A DNA stretch of 37,521 nt from Planctomycetaceae bacterium (GCA_005798335.1 SYJV01000026.1:1-37521), one strand, 5' to 3'; shown: positions 26,667 through 36,181, numbered from the stretch's first letter. The notes: generated from the sequence alone by a model not told the origin. Numbers and translations: made by a program.

Positions 26667-29222
26667 CTAACGCAGTGGTCGCTTGGTAAACAACTCGCCG
26701 GCGATCTCGATCATCTCGAGGCATTCCTGTCGAGCGGCATCGGGATCGTCGCCAGCGGCGGCTGTCGCGGTCGAGAGCAACTTTTCCCAAGTCGTTTGTG
26801 CTTGTTCGCTACGACGCAACAACATGCCAAACTGAGCTACGCTGGCCGCCCAGCGAAAATCCTGATCCGCTTGCTGAAACGCGGTATCGTTGTCTTCGAG
26901 CGGAAAGGTTAGCAGCTTGCTGGTATTCCCTTCGGGTTCCTGGTAGCGCAGATTCACGGCGAGCAGTTCGCTGCTGAACGATTCTTCCTGGCCGCTGGCC
27001 GAGTCTTTGCCGGAAGGCTGTGCCAGCACAGTTCGGTTGGGTTGGTAACGCAATTTGTCACCTGGCGAGCCGCTGGCAGGCGCATCGACAGGAATGATTT
27101 CATAGAGTGCCGTCACGCGATGCCCGGCCCCAATTTCGCCCGCGTCCTTTTGGTCGTTATCAAAGTCCGCCGTCTCCAACAAACGATTTTCATAGCCAAT
27201 CAGACGATACTCGCGCACTCGATTGGGGTTAAATTCGACTTGAATTTTTACATCCTTGGCAACCGTCATCAAATTGCTAGCAAGCTGTTTGACCATTTGG
27301 CGTTTGGCCTCGCGACGTGAATCGACAAAGCCATAAACTCCATTGCCACGATCGGCGATCTGTTCCATCATCGCATCGTTAGTATTACCGGTTCCATATC
27401 CGAGAACCGTCAAAAAGATCTTGCTCTTGGCGTTGGTTGCCACCATCTCGACCAAAGCGTTGGTGCTGGTGACCCCGACATTAAAATCACCGTCGGTGCA
27501 CAAGATCACACGATTGATGCCGCCAGCGATGAAGTGATCGCGAGCGATATCATACGCTAGTTGAATTCCCTGACCGCCATTGGTGGAACCACCGGCATTC
27601 AAGCGATTCAGTGCCGCAAGAATAGTCGGCTTTTGATCGCCGCGAGTACTCTCCAAAACGCAACCGGCGGCGCCAGCATACACCACCATAGCAATGCGAT
27701 CGTTCTCGCCCAGTTGCTCAATCATCATCCTCATCGATTCCTTAACCAACGGCAACTTGTTGGCATCCGCCATCGACCCAGATACATCCAGCAGGAACAC
27801 GATGTTCGCCTGCGGACGCGCCGACATGTCAACCTTCTTCGCTTGCAAGGCAATGCGCACCAACTGCCGCTCTTTGTTCCACGGCGAACGTGCAACGGCC
27901 AGCTTGGCGATAAACGGGTCGTCAAATCGACCTTGACGATCGATGACGTATTGGTAATCGAAGTAGTTGATCAATTCCTCAATCCGCACCGCGTCAGCAG
28001 GTGGTAAGGTACGCGCCTCCTTCAAGTATTGACGGACTTTCGAATACGATGCGGTATCGACGTCGATCGAGAATGTGCTGAGCGGCTGGTCAGCGACCGC
28101 GATATAACGATTCTCTTGAATCGGTGCGTACTTGTCGTTTGTCTGCCGCTCAGCGTCAGACCGCCTGAATCGCCACGACCTCCGCTGTTCAAGCGCTGCT
28201 TCGTCAGTAGCAACTGACAATCCTTCGCCACCAGCACGTGATCTGGTGGACACAGCGGGCCTCCCGCCGGATCTGGCCTCCATTCCCATACCTCCCATAC
28301 CTCCCATACCACTTCCCATTTCCATTCCCATTCCACCTTCCGTTCCCGGTAGGCCCATACCACCTCCCATTCCCGGCATACCACCTCCCATTCCCATACC
28401 CATACCCGTTCCACCATCCATACCCGGCATGCCACCCGTACCCATTCCCATACGCGGTATGCCGCTTGCGAGGCGATCGGCAAGTTCACGATTGGGTGCG
28501 CCTGGCAGAGGATTTTCGATGTACTTTGCCTCACTTCCCGCGAGCTCTCCCAACTCCAAAATCGATTCTGAACCTGGTAGCGAAGTTGCCGGAGGCGCAG
28601 CGGACGCATCACCAGGAGCTATGCTCACAAGATTCGAACCTGGACCGTTCACAAGAGTCTCATCGGTGGTCGGTTTAATTGCTGCACCCGAAGCGGACGA
28701 GGCGCTGGCAACCGGCATAGAATCAATGTTGGCGGTGGTGACAACCTCACCGGCTTCATGTACTGCCTTGTCTTTCGTCAGATTTGTGTGAGTTGCGTCT
28801 GGCGTGCCATGAGAGATACCCCAATTCGAAACGATGGGGGCGGACGCCATTACAGCCACCAAGAAGCAAGCTGCGGTTGCCAGCAATCCCATGAACATCA
28901 GCCTTCGTCCAGAGGCCGGACTGGAAGGCTGCTTCGATCCAATCGATTCGACAACAACATCATGCGTCAGTGAAGCTGAGTTCTTGGCGATATCGATGGC
29001 GGCCTGAACGGTCGATCGGCGTTGGCCACCCAGCGAATCCTTGGGCTCCTGTTTCAGCACCAGGCTGACTTGCTCCAGGGTACTGCGCAAGGATTGAATC
29101 TCACACGCAAGCTGCGGATCGTTCGCCTGAGCGCTCGTAATTCGGCTCGCTAAATCCGGTTCCAACTCTTCCAATACATAGGCAGTCAACTGCCAATCTT
29201 GCCATGGGTGTTTATTAGTCAT
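26667..29222 (-). CDS. YfbK-like VWA protein with anti-sigma-like N-terminus and Gly/Met-rich repeats
   Basis: A protein of 851 residues from the ATG at 29222; upstream in-frame GTG (29240) and ATG (29231) are possible. The N-terminal 60 residues begin HPWQDWQLTAYVLEELEPD, a planctomycete pattern resembling the anti-sigma zinc-finger leader but lacking its Cys/His set. One membrane segment follows at about 108-130. A Gly/Met-rich repeat region lies at about 255-320. Then come a YfbK-type N-terminal domain (FSIDVDTASYSKVRQYL), the VWA domain with MIDAS motif DVSGSM (near residue 478) and the C-terminal DUF3520 domain with WAASVAQFGMLLR. The VWA fold binds metal and protein partners outside the membrane. 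It follows the ECF sigma gene by about 75 bases, so it probably senses a signal and controls that sigma factor, an inference from context. Confidence 0.87.
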   Translation of the reverse strand: MTNKHPWQDWQLTAYVLEELEPDLASRITSAQANDPQLACEIQSLRSTLEQVSLVLKQEPKDSLGGQRRSTVQAAIDIAKNSASLTHDVVVESIGSKQPSSPASGRRLMFMGLLATAACFLVAVMASAPIVSNWGISHGTPDATHTNLTKDKAVHEAGEVVTTANIDSMPVASASSASGAAIKPTTDETLVNGPGSNLVSIAPGDASAAPPATSLPGSESILELGELAGSEAKYIENPLPGAPNRELADRLASGIPRMGMGTGGMPGMDGGTGMGMGMGGGMPGMGGGMGLPGTEGGMGMEMGSGMGGMGGMGMEARSGGRPAVSTRSRAGGEGLSVATDEAALEQRRSWRFRRSDAERQTNDKYAPIQENRYIAVADQPLSTFSIDVDTASYSKVRQYLKEARTLPPADAVRIEELINYFDYQYVIDRQGRFDDPFIAKLAVARSPWNKERQLVRIALQAKKVDMSARPQANIVFLLDVSGSMADANKLPLVKESMRMMIEQLGENDRIAMVVYAGAAGCVLESTRGDQKPTILAALNRLNAGGSTNGGQGIQLAYDIARDHFIAGGINRVILCTDGDFNVGVTSTNALVEMVATNAKSKIFLTVLGYGTGNTNDAMMEQIADRGNGVYGFVDSRREAKRQMVKQLASNLMTVAKDVKIQVEFNPNRVREYRLIGYENRLLETADFDNDQKDAGEIGAGHRVTALYEIIPVDAPASGSPGDKLRYQPNRTVLAQPSGKDSASGQEESFSSELLAVNLRYQEPEGNTSKLLTFPLEDNDTAFQQADQDFRWAASVAQFGMLLRRSEQAQTTWEKLLSTATAAAGDDPDAARQECLEMIEIAGELFTKRPLR
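28270..28465 (-). repeat. Gly/Met-rich tandem repeat inside the VWA gene
   Basis: About 195 bases of short repeats of the type GG(T/A)ATGGG and variants encode alternating Gly and Met with inserted Pro and Glu. The units are similar enough at DNA level to allow slippage, so the length may vary between strains without breaking the frame if units are multiples of three. Confidence 0.7.
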
Positions 29223-29296
29223 CGCAAACATGAACTCCACAAGAAATACGAGAAACGAACAAAAGGAAAACAGATATTTTGGGATACTAAGTTACT

Positions 29297-29827
29297 TCAC
29301 ACCTGGTGCTTCAGCGTTTCTCGCAATCGCAAGATGGCTTGATGCAGGTGGTAGCCCACGTTGGATGTGGACAATCCAGTAACTTCGGATATTTGCTTGT
29401 AAGACAATCCGTCATGCATGCGCAATCGCAAGACTTCTTGTTGCTGCGCGGGTAGTCCCTTGATTTGCAATTTGAGCTGGTCGACTTGCTCGCCATCGCT
29501 GAGATTTTCGCTGGGGCCGATCGAAGTCCGATCCTCGACGGTAGCCACATCGGTATTGCCGTGAACTGCTCGCATACGTCCCTCTCGTCGAATAATGTCG
29601 ATCGCTTGATTGCGACACGTGCGATACAGCCAAGCCGTTGCGTGCCCACCAATCTTTGGCCAGGATTCCTGGCACAGTCGCACGAACGCTTCTTGCACGA
29701 TGTCGCGGGCGGTTTCCAAGTCCCCTCCAATCTGCCGCTTTACATACGAGACTAACGGAGTCTCTAGGCGCGCAAACATCTCCTCAAGCCATTCGCGCGG
29801 CGGTTTTCCATTGTCAGACGAGGGCAT
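29297..29827 (-). CDS. ECF-type RNA polymerase sigma factor
   Basis: A protein of 176 residues with the two-domain layout of extracytoplasmic-function sigma factors. Region 2 (about 20-85) has DIVQEAFVRLC and TAWLYRTCRNQAIDIIRRE, which melt and read the -10 element. Region 4 (about 117-172) has LPAQQQEVLRLRMHDGLSYK and ISEVTGLSTSNVGYHLHQAI, the helix-turn-helix for the -35 element. GGAG lies six to seven bases before the ATG at 29827. It is the first gene of a pair with the VWA protein, whose N-terminus resembles an anti-sigma leader. Its target promoters are not known; no ECF-type motif was confirmed upstream. Confidence 0.92.
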   Translation of the reverse strand: MPSSDNGKPPREWLEEMFARLETPLVSYVKRQIGGDLETARDIVQEAFVRLCQESWPKIGGHATAWLYRTCRNQAIDIIRREGRMRAVHGNTDVATVEDRTSIGPSENLSDGEQVDQLKLQIKGLPAQQQEVLRLRMHDGLSYKQISEVTGLSTSNVGYHLHQAILRLRETLKHQV

Positions 29828-29902
29828 GGGTCACTCCATGCGTGGAAGAGCTAATTCTTGTTGCCCACTGAAATCAACGACCGTCGAGACTTTTTATTAG
29901 GG

Positions 29903-29932
29903 ATTAGATTCGAGAAAATTGAAAATGAGCAA
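29903..29932 (-). promoter_or_regulatory. Possible promoter of the sigma factor/VWA pair
   Basis: On the minus strand TTGCTC (29927-29932) and TCTAAT (29903-29908) are 18 bases apart in an AT-rich tract some 75 bases upstream of the sigma-factor ATG. The -10 box matches five of six consensus positions, the -35 only partly. The remainder of the gap 29828-30097 holds nothing else I recognise. Confidence 0.35.
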
Positions 29933-30097
29933 ATAAGATAATGGATTAGGGGGTTGCAGAACTTGGATCGCTTAACGGATGTTGAGTAAGCTTGTGGTAT
30001 TACTAATTCGGACTTGACACAAGATTTGAACGCACCAGTCTTGTTCCGCGACTGTCATCGAATGCTGAGGGAGTTGTTCCCTTAGAGCGATTAACGC

Positions 30098-30580
30098 TTA
30101 TTCTCTGGGCCGAACCTGTAATTGTGTTACCACAATCAGGCATTCTTCGTTAAGTAAGCGACGGTAAAGTTTCGGCAGTGGCACGACATCACCTGCAAAA
30201 TTATCGAAGAAGAACACCGGTTGCATGATACCGAGAATTTCTCCCGCCGCTGGACGAGAAAGCTCGGTGCCATCGAGCTTATAAAATCGCACAGCCTCAA
30301 GTTCGAGTGCAATCGGTTTGCGTCCTGGGGGGAAACTGACTGCCCCGCGCGCGTCCACCTTGACAATTTTGCTCGACGAAAGTGCGTCCACCAAGACAAC
30401 CAACCGCGGACCGCCGGGCGACGAATTCAGTTTCGCGCGCGCTAAGTAGAGCAGCAGAGGCGATTGTTCAAGCGCAGGCAAATCCTGTTTGCGAGCATCC
30501 TGAGCCGTTGTCGATGCGGCCAAGCAGTGCCAGCACAGACCAATGATTCCAATTCGTGATAAGGCTCTGCAATCTAACAT
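30098..30580 (-). CDS. Small exported protein, unknown
   Basis: A protein of 160 residues with a signal peptide (about residues 8-27, ending near TTAQD). The mature part is mixed alpha/beta with no recognised family; a stretch of hydrophobic strands (RLVVLVDALSS, ELEAVRFYKLDG) suggests a small beta-rich fold. It follows the glycosyltransferase gene by about 95 bases on the same strand. The ATG at 30580 is the first in frame. I cannot assign a role. Confidence 0.65.
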   Translation of the reverse strand: MLDCRALSRIGIIGLCWHCLAASTTAQDARKQDLPALEQSPLLLYLARAKLNSSPGGPRLVVLVDALSSSKIVKVDARGAVSFPPGRKPIALELEAVRFYKLDGTELSRPAAGEILGIMQPVFFFDNFAGDVVPLPKLYRRLLNEECLIVVTQLQVRPRE

Positions 30581-30675
30581 ACTGCTCGCACCATCCGTTA
30601 CAAACTTCGGCTCGTCATCGGACTAATTGTAACTGTTGGCGAGAGCGAAAACAGCGCATGTACTGGTGATGCTGG

Positions 30676-31920
30676 TCACGACGGGCAAATGGGGACGAAG
30701 TTTCTCAGAACTCTGCGATAGGCTCGCGCGACTTTGCGTGCCATTTCGACGTCGCTAAAACGACTGCGGTGGCGCAGCAGCGCGTGTTGGCCCATTTCCG
30801 CCCAACGCATTCGATTCTCGGTCAATTGAGCGATTTTCCGCGCCAAATCTTGCGAGTCCCGTGGCTGAGCCAGCAAGCCTTCGATGCCATCGCGGACAAC
30901 TTCGGGCGTACCTTCGACGCGAGTCGCGATGACTGGTACTCCGGCAGCTAGAGCTTCCAGGACTACCATGGGCATGCCTTCGCCAAACAGGCTGGGCAGC
31001 ACCAGCGCATCCAAACGACCGATGGCAGATTGGACATCTGCGGTGAATCCAGTCCAACGCACGGTTTCATGCAGATTCAGAGCATCGATCTGCCCAAGAA
31101 TTTTGCGTTGGTATTCTTCGGTTTCAAAGCCACCGATCAATTCCAAAGTGACCGGCAGGTTTCGCCCGCGCAATTGTGCCATCGCATCGAGCGCAACTTC
31201 GATTCCCTTGCGCGGTCGCATCAGCGCTAATAACCCCAATCGCCATGTCGACTGTGTTAGCCGTCCGCGATGATCGATGGGCGGTGCAGCTTGTACGCCA
31301 TTAGGAATACAGACCAAGCGATTACGCGGATATCCTCGCGAGAGCATCTCGTGACGCAAACTCTTGCTGACAGTAATCAGACATTGGCAGTTGCGAATGG
31401 AAAGTCGTTCCACGAGATCGTTGATGCGATTGATCAGGCCGCGAGTGCTGTCGCGTGCTGTTGGGCTATGTACGTGGTAGATCCAAGCTACGCCTGCCCG
31501 TTTGGCGGTAATGGCTGCTATCAAAGCCGTTCGTGGCGTGTGAGCGTGTAGCAATTCGACACGAGACGAGCGAACCAATTTCGCTAACTTGCGAGTCAAT
31601 TTCAAGTCGAAGCGTCCGTTCATCGGCGTATCAAACACGATATCATCCGGTAGACCGCAATGCTCTCGAAACTTTCCGGGCTTCACGCATGCGAACTGCG
31701 GAGAAAAACCGAACTCGGGCAACCCTAACCCCAAAAGCTGTTGAACTCGCTCAGCTCCAGAAAAATACTCGCCGTTAATCAGGTGCAGCACTCGAATGGC
31801 TCGTACCGGCGCAGAGTTGCCGCGCGTCGTTTTCAAGACCGGGACTATGGCACCGCAGTTGCCCACAGTGCCACCTGTTGGTTGCAATTGAACTGGACTG
31901 TCAATGAATGTTGCTGACAT
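30676..31920 (-). CDS. GT4-family glycosyltransferase
   Basis: A protein of 414 residues from the ATG at 31920 (MSATFIDSP), chosen because the GT-B fold starts soon after at IRVLHLINGEYFSGAERV. The frame remains open upstream to 32139 and other starts, for example an ATG at 31992, cannot be excluded. The N-terminal half binds acceptor (SSRVELLHAHTPRTALIA). The C-terminal half has LGLLALMRPRKGIEVALDAM and the nucleotide-sugar motif FGEGMPMVVLEALAAGVPVI with the two Glu residues of the E-x7-E signature. It transfers a sugar from a nucleotide donor, probably to a polysaccharide or glycolipid precursor at the cytoplasmic face. Neighbouring genes do not indicate which. Confidence 0.87.
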   Translation of the reverse strand: MSATFIDSPVQLQPTGGTVGNCGAIVPVLKTTRGNSAPVRAIRVLHLINGEYFSGAERVQQLLGLGLPEFGFSPQFACVKPGKFREHCGLPDDIVFDTPMNGRFDLKLTRKLAKLVRSSRVELLHAHTPRTALIAAITAKRAGVAWIYHVHSPTARDSTRGLINRINDLVERLSIRNCQCLITVSKSLRHEMLSRGYPRNRLVCIPNGVQAAPPIDHRGRLTQSTWRLGLLALMRPRKGIEVALDAMAQLRGRNLPVTLELIGGFETEEYQRKILGQIDALNLHETVRWTGFTADVQSAIGRLDALVLPSLFGEGMPMVVLEALAAGVPVIATRVEGTPEVVRDGIEGLLAQPRDSQDLARKIAQLTENRMRWAEMGQHALLRHRSRFSDVEMARKVARAYRRVLRNFVPICPS

Positions 31921-32444
31921 GGCTAAGCGCTCGCACGAAAGTAACAGTTTGAAATTCTGACGGTCAGACAAACATACGTTATGAAAGCGCATGCTTTCGA
32001 TCAAACTTTCATTACAACCGCGCAAACTGATGCCGAACCATTTGTAGGGGTCAAACGTTTGAGATTCAGAGTGGATGAGCGTTAAAGGAAATCTTCGCCA
32101 AGGCGTATCGTCTGCCAATAGTGAATTTTGAGCGCGCAACCCGCAGCGTAAGAACTAACGATCAGGAGATCGCGAAATTGTCGTTGCACAAGTCCTAATT
32201 TCGGAAACTTTTACCGGTAGGCTGCGATAACCGTAGTCAGAAACGCGGAGGAAGTGCCGTCGGAAAGGTGTTCCCCACAGGCCGTGTTGGCGCCCGCAAC
32301 GATTCTGTGGGTGGTAACGATCAAACCGGCTGTCTGGTTTCGGGCGAATAAAAAGCATACGGTTTGCCCGAGCGAGAACCCCTGCGGGTCCAGGATTCAA
32401 CTAGCAATTGTTGAATCGATTGCGGGTTGGACAGAATTTTTCTC
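31921..32444. other. Gap without a supported gene
   Basis: Between the chosen glycosyltransferase start and the promoter at 32445 there is an in-frame upstream extension of the glycosyltransferase gene (to 32139) that may belong to its leader or its N-terminus. From 32140 on I see no credible frame, repeat or RNA structure. Confidence 0.4.
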
Positions 32445-32474
32445 TTGACAGCTATCGATTTCAGTAATTAATTT
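32445..32474 (+). promoter_or_regulatory. Candidate sigma-70 promoter for the 32516 gene
   Basis: A perfect TTGACA (32445-32450) is followed after 18 bases by TAATTT (32469-32474), or by TTAATT after 17. It lies about 40 bases upstream of the start of the conserved hypothetical gene. Confidence 0.5.
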
Positions 32475-32515
32475 TGATGGGTGGGGTAGGGTGAGCAACG
32501 CGAATGGGGTTGCCT

Positions 32516-33055
32516 ATGAACAGCGAACCGTCACGATCCACATTAGAGCGTTACTTTTCTGGAATCAGCGAGTACGTGTTCTTCACGCATTTGGGCGTGG
32601 CTGATGCCAATTTGGTCGATTACATCAGTCGGCTGTTGGTCGAGTTCACGCGCACGGATTCGATCTATCGCGTCCGCAGAATCGATGGCAGTCGCGCCAC
32701 CGAGGTCGTCGCGATGGCTGTTGAAGCGGAGAAACGCATCGGAGAGGCCCGTCGCGAAGTTCATCGTCATATTGGCGATTACACTTTATTTTGGACAGGT
32801 GTTTTTCCCGAGGCCTTTCGCGCTACAGAAGGTAACGACAAGTCCGACCAATTTGTCGCATTCTGCGCTCACGGCAAACGATCTTACAAAATAGCCAGTC
32901 GAATCGAATCGGAGAGTGCGCAAGCCTCGAGCGATTTGCTGGAACGACTGAGCCAGAATTTCGAACTGTGCGCTTACGGATTACGTGAAATTCGTCGCGA
33001 ATGGGAACATCGTGAAGATCGCGGCGAATCTGGGCCTCCATTTCTCCTAATGTAG
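32516..33055 (+). CDS. Conserved-looking hypothetical protein
   Basis: A soluble protein of 179 residues (183 if the ATG at 32504 is used) with no signal peptide or membrane segment. It is mostly helical with charged faces: HLGVADANLVDYISRLLVEF, then VAMAVEAEKRIGEARREV, then a C-terminal helix ending in acidic and basic residues. No family was recognised. GGGG lies about six bases before the ATG at 32516 and a good promoter lies upstream, so the gene is likely real. It ends in TAG at 33053-33055, two bases from the stop of the convergent DJ-1/PfpI gene. Confidence 0.7.
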   Translation: MNSEPSRSTLERYFSGISEYVFFTHLGVADANLVDYISRLLVEFTRTDSIYRVRRIDGSRATEVVAMAVEAEKRIGEARREVHRHIGDYTLFWTGVFPEAFRATEGNDKSDQFVAFCAHGKRSYKIASRIESESAQASSDLLERLSQNFELCAYGLREIRREWEHREDRGESGPPFLLM

Positions 33056-33062
33056 CGCTACA
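33051..33062. other. Perfect palindrome containing both stop codons of convergent genes
   Basis: TGTAGCGCTACA reads the same on both strands and carries TAG for the 32516 gene on the plus strand and TAG for the DJ-1/PfpI gene on the minus strand, with two bases between the codons. It leaves no room for a classical terminator between the two transcripts. Confidence 0.7.
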
Positions 33063-33645
33063 GCTCAATTTTGGTCCCCAACAGTTCCAAGAACTGACGC
33101 ATCCACGCGGGGTGAGCCGGCCATGCTGGCGCGCTAACTAAATTACCGTCCGTGTGCGCTGAGTCGAATCCTGCCGATGGTGGCACGTAAGTTCCGCCGA
33201 CTGCGGAAACTTCTGGACTAACCGCAGGATAACAACTGCAGTGCTTGCCCGCGAGCGCGCCGACTGCGACCAGGATCTGCGGTCCATGGCAAATCGCGGC
33301 AATTGGTTTCTTAGCGTCGACAAAGTGCTTCACGATGGCCAGCACTTGCGGGTTCAGTCGCAAGTACTCCGGGGCTCGACCGCCCGGCAGGACCAGAGCA
33401 TCGAAATCGTCAGCCTGCAATCCCGACCAATCCGCTGTGATGCGAAATCGGTGCCCCGGCTTTTCCGAGTAGGTTTGGTGTCCTTCAAAATCGTGAATGG
33501 CCGTCGCCACGAACTCGCCGGCACGCTTATCAGGGCAGACTGCTTCACACGCATGCCCGACCATTAACATCATTTGAAACGGGACCATGATTTCGTAGTC
33601 TTCGACAAAGTCGCCTACCAAGAACAGAATTTTCTTTTTTGCCAT
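33058..33645 (-). CDS. DJ-1/PfpI-family protein
   Basis: A protein of 195 residues with the flavodoxin-like DJ-1/PfpI fold. It opens [17 protein letters not shown] with the conserved Glu of the active site, has [15 protein letters not shown], and the nucleophile elbow AAICHGP with Cys119 and His120. Members are cysteine peptidases, glyoxalases or chaperones, and the sequence does not decide among these. The length fits the PfpI/YajL size class. Cytoplasmic. Its stop lies two bases from that of the convergent 32516 gene; upstream of its start the nearest gene is the GT-C-like protein, whose 3' end is 125 bases away. Confidence 0.88.
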   Translation of the reverse strand: MAKKKILFLVGDFVEDYEIMVPFQMMLMVGHACEAVCPDKRAGEFVATAIHDFEGHQTYSEKPGHRFRITADWSGLQADDFDALVLPGGRAPEYLRLNPQVLAIVKHFVDAKKPIAAICHGPQILVAVGALAGKHCSCYPAVSPEVSAVGGTYVPPSAGFDSAHTDGNLVSAPAWPAHPAWMRQFLELLGTKIEL

Positions 33646-33770
33646 GAATGTCTCGAGTTTGCGTCGTGATTCGATGTTTCAGCTTTACGGCGGTCAGTGA
33701 GTAAGAATTATCCCATTTGGTGCACTATGTGCAACTGCACGGATTACCGCGGATATCCTTCGCTGTTCAA

Positions 33771-35960
33771 CTAATTCGCGGCTGCATTCTGAAATTCGGC
33801 AATCATTAGGAGTTGTAAGTTCGGATCGTCGATCGACCAACGTACTGGCACCACAACTCGCGAATCGATCATCGCCTGAATATCGGATTGCGTCGGCCAA
33901 ACGCTAAAGCCGTAGTTGCCGGGACTTCGATAACGAGCAATCTCCGTCCAATTGATCAACAAGTGCGTAACTCCTGCTTCGTGCAATCGCTCCGATTGCT
34001 GCTGTGGTGTACGACCTCGGACCAGAGTTTCGATCGGATTGGTGTCAAAGCAAGTACTGTACACCGTGGCAGGACGAAAATCGAAGACTCGAGCTTCACC
34101 GATCAAGCCAATACGAGCTTGATCGATTTCTAAGTTCTGATTGATCCAACCTACCGCCGGAGGAATCCTTCCTGCAACTTCACCTGGAACTCCCACATCA
34201 TTTCTCAGTGCCGAGAGACTTACGAAAAATCGATTATCGCCAACAACCGGCGAGCCGACCATCAATGCTCCATACACCAATCCCGTTAGGGCGATAACGC
34301 AGAGTAACCCTGGCGACAATTTTCGGCGCAGCCAATCCGCACCCAGCGAGGCAACTCCCGACCACAGCGGCAGGACCGGCAACCAAAATCGATCGATGCG
34401 ATGTGTTGCTAACCACCACACCGTCAAGATCCAGTTGGCGACTAGAAACCAACTCCAACCATCGCTACGATCCCGAAAGCAAAGTGGTACCGCAATCGCC
34501 AGCAGTACCATCACGGCTGGTTGCAACACCGGAGATCGAACTGCGATTTGCTCAAGTGAACTCAGCATACTGCCAATCGTATATGGCGTCGCGGCATCCG
34601 ACTGTGTGGGAATTCGATGGGCGCTTGCCCATTGTCCTGCTTTGGCATCATTCAACGAGCGTCCACCAAACACCGAATACGCCAGAGGATAAACCGGATT
34701 ACCCGTGAACGCTAAATTCTTCGCGTACCAAGCACCACAGGTAATGCCCAGCCCGGCAAGACACGCGAGGCTCCACTGAAAAAAATTCTTGGAATTCGGG
34801 ACGCGCATCCATTGGACGATGGAGAAAAACCCAAGCGGCACAACAGCGTACAGTAATCCCGGGTATTTGCACGCCGCCGCGGCTCCGGCCAAAACGCTCG
34901 CCAAAAACAACCTGCCGGTGCTCCAGCGTGAGCATGCCACAACAGTCGCCAAGATGTATGCCCCAAGAGCAGAATCGACTAGGCCCGCCATCGCGACTTG
35001 GCCATTTCCTGGACAAGCCAACAGCAGACCCGCTGCCACCCAACCGATCCAAACACAAGTTCGCTGCGCGACATAACTGCCCAACAACCAGGCTGCCAAA
35101 AGCGAATGGCAACCGATGATCAACTTGCCGATCAGGCCGCCAGTCCACCATGCGTCGGCACCTCCGATAATGGTCATGGCCGCGAGCGCATGCATCTCTG
35201 CTCCCAAGGGCATATTCGCATAGATGTTGTGAGGTAGGAATGCAATGGTTCCATTGAGATAGAATTCTTTGGGAGCTTGCAGATGGTATTCGACAACGTC
35301 GAACTCCCACGGCGGCATCGACGAACCCAAGACATAAATCGTTGCAATTGCCACACACAGAACAACAACCAACTTCGATGCCCACATCGTAGCGAGCGAA
35401 CGACCAACTTCGTCCCTACGTTCGGCCGGCCAACTCGGTAAAACAAGAAAGTACGCGAAGTTCAGTAACTGCAACCGTTGAAGTGCGATCAACGCCCCAA
35501 GAATCTGCGCAGCAATTGCCGCCAATATCGTCCAGCGCGTTGTGAGCTGCCCAGCCAAGCCAACAACCAGCGTCGTCGTCGAAAGAAGCGCCAGTCCGAC
35601 TAGAGTTGCCAGCGGACCGCGCTGGCCTCGCGTAAACGTGTTCGTTCGGTCTGCCAGCGCGACGACTGCCGATCCGATCCAGAATGCAACACCTAACCAA
35701 AGTGCCGCACCTGCTAGTATCGGCAACCTGTCCAAGACACTGGTTTGCATTTTTCCGTCACCGAACCATCCCTGAACTATCAGGTCCGGCAGTAGCAGAA
35801 CTGATACAACGTACCTGCTGCGGGTTTCGGTTGTTCCCTCGATGAGCGGATACGCGAGGAAAAACAAAAGGTATCCGAACGCTAAAATCGCGAGCCCAGC
35901 GATTCCAGCAACTCGCGAAGTGCCGATCTGAATGTTAGGTTTAGAGCGATTGTTGGGCAT
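33771..35960 (-). CDS. GT-C-like polytopic membrane protein (ArnT/PMT type)
   Basis: A protein of 729 residues with about eleven to thirteen hydrophobic segments from residue 15 to about 560, followed by a soluble C-terminal part of about 160 residues that would lie outside. After an early membrane segment comes the loop PPWEFDVVEYHLQAPKEFY, the position where GT-C enzymes keep an acidic catalytic residue. Such enzymes take sugars from polyprenyl-phosphate donors and act on lipids or proteins in the periplasm. The acceptor is unknown. The N-terminus has no cleaved signal. ATG at 35960 is the only start before upstream stops. Solitary gene. Confidence 0.75.
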   Translation of the reverse strand: MPNNRSKPNIQIGTSRVAGIAGLAILAFGYLLFFLAYPLIEGTTETRSRYVVSVLLLPDLIVQGWFGDGKMQTSVLDRLPILAGAALWLGVAFWIGSAVVALADRTNTFTRGQRGPLATLVGLALLSTTTLVVGLAGQLTTRWTILAAIAAQILGALIALQRLQLLNFAYFLVLPSWPAERRDEVGRSLATMWASKLVVVLCVAIATIYVLGSSMPPWEFDVVEYHLQAPKEFYLNGTIAFLPHNIYANMPLGAEMHALAAMTIIGGADAWWTGGLIGKLIIGCHSLLAAWLLGSYVAQRTCVWIGWVAAGLLLACPGNGQVAMAGLVDSALGAYILATVVACSRWSTGRLFLASVLAGAAAACKYPGLLYAVVPLGFFSIVQWMRVPNSKNFFQWSLACLAGLGITCGAWYAKNLAFTGNPVYPLAYSVFGGRSLNDAKAGQWASAHRIPTQSDAATPYTIGSMLSSLEQIAVRSPVLQPAVMVLLAIAVPLCFRDRSDGWSWFLVANWILTVWWLATHRIDRFWLPVLPLWSGVASLGADWLRRKLSPGLLCVIALTGLVYGALMVGSPVVGDNRFFVSLSALRNDVGVPGEVAGRIPPAVGWINQNLEIDQARIGLIGEARVFDFRPATVYSTCFDTNPIETLVRGRTPQQQSERLHEAGVTHLLINWTEIARYRSPGNYGFSVWPTQSDIQAMIDSRVVVPVRWSIDDPNLQLLMIAEFQNAAAN

Positions 35961-36181
35961 AGCTTGAGTTTATCAACTCGAAAGGTTCAAAGATCGCAAT
36001 TGCTGCTGTTGGCGTGATCGCACTCAGAGGTCATAAATTACAATGAGACGACAACTTTTGCGCCTGGGCAATCTTTTACTTTTCGCTAGATTGCTCCGGT
36101 GCTGGTTATGAAGCTCGCGAATTGCTTCGCCCGTTTCACACAGCCCTGATCGACGCGACCAGAAAAACATGTGAGTTTGCC

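Noticed and set aside
28270-28465. CRISPR-like array
   Set aside because: Units are too short and irregular, there are no spacers, and the stretch is in frame within the VWA gene as a Gly/Met-rich repeat.
36122-36181. Twenty-residue N-terminal extension of the aldolase
   Set aside because: The family starts at the 36182 ATG region, and the extension shows no conserved feature or ribosome binding site.
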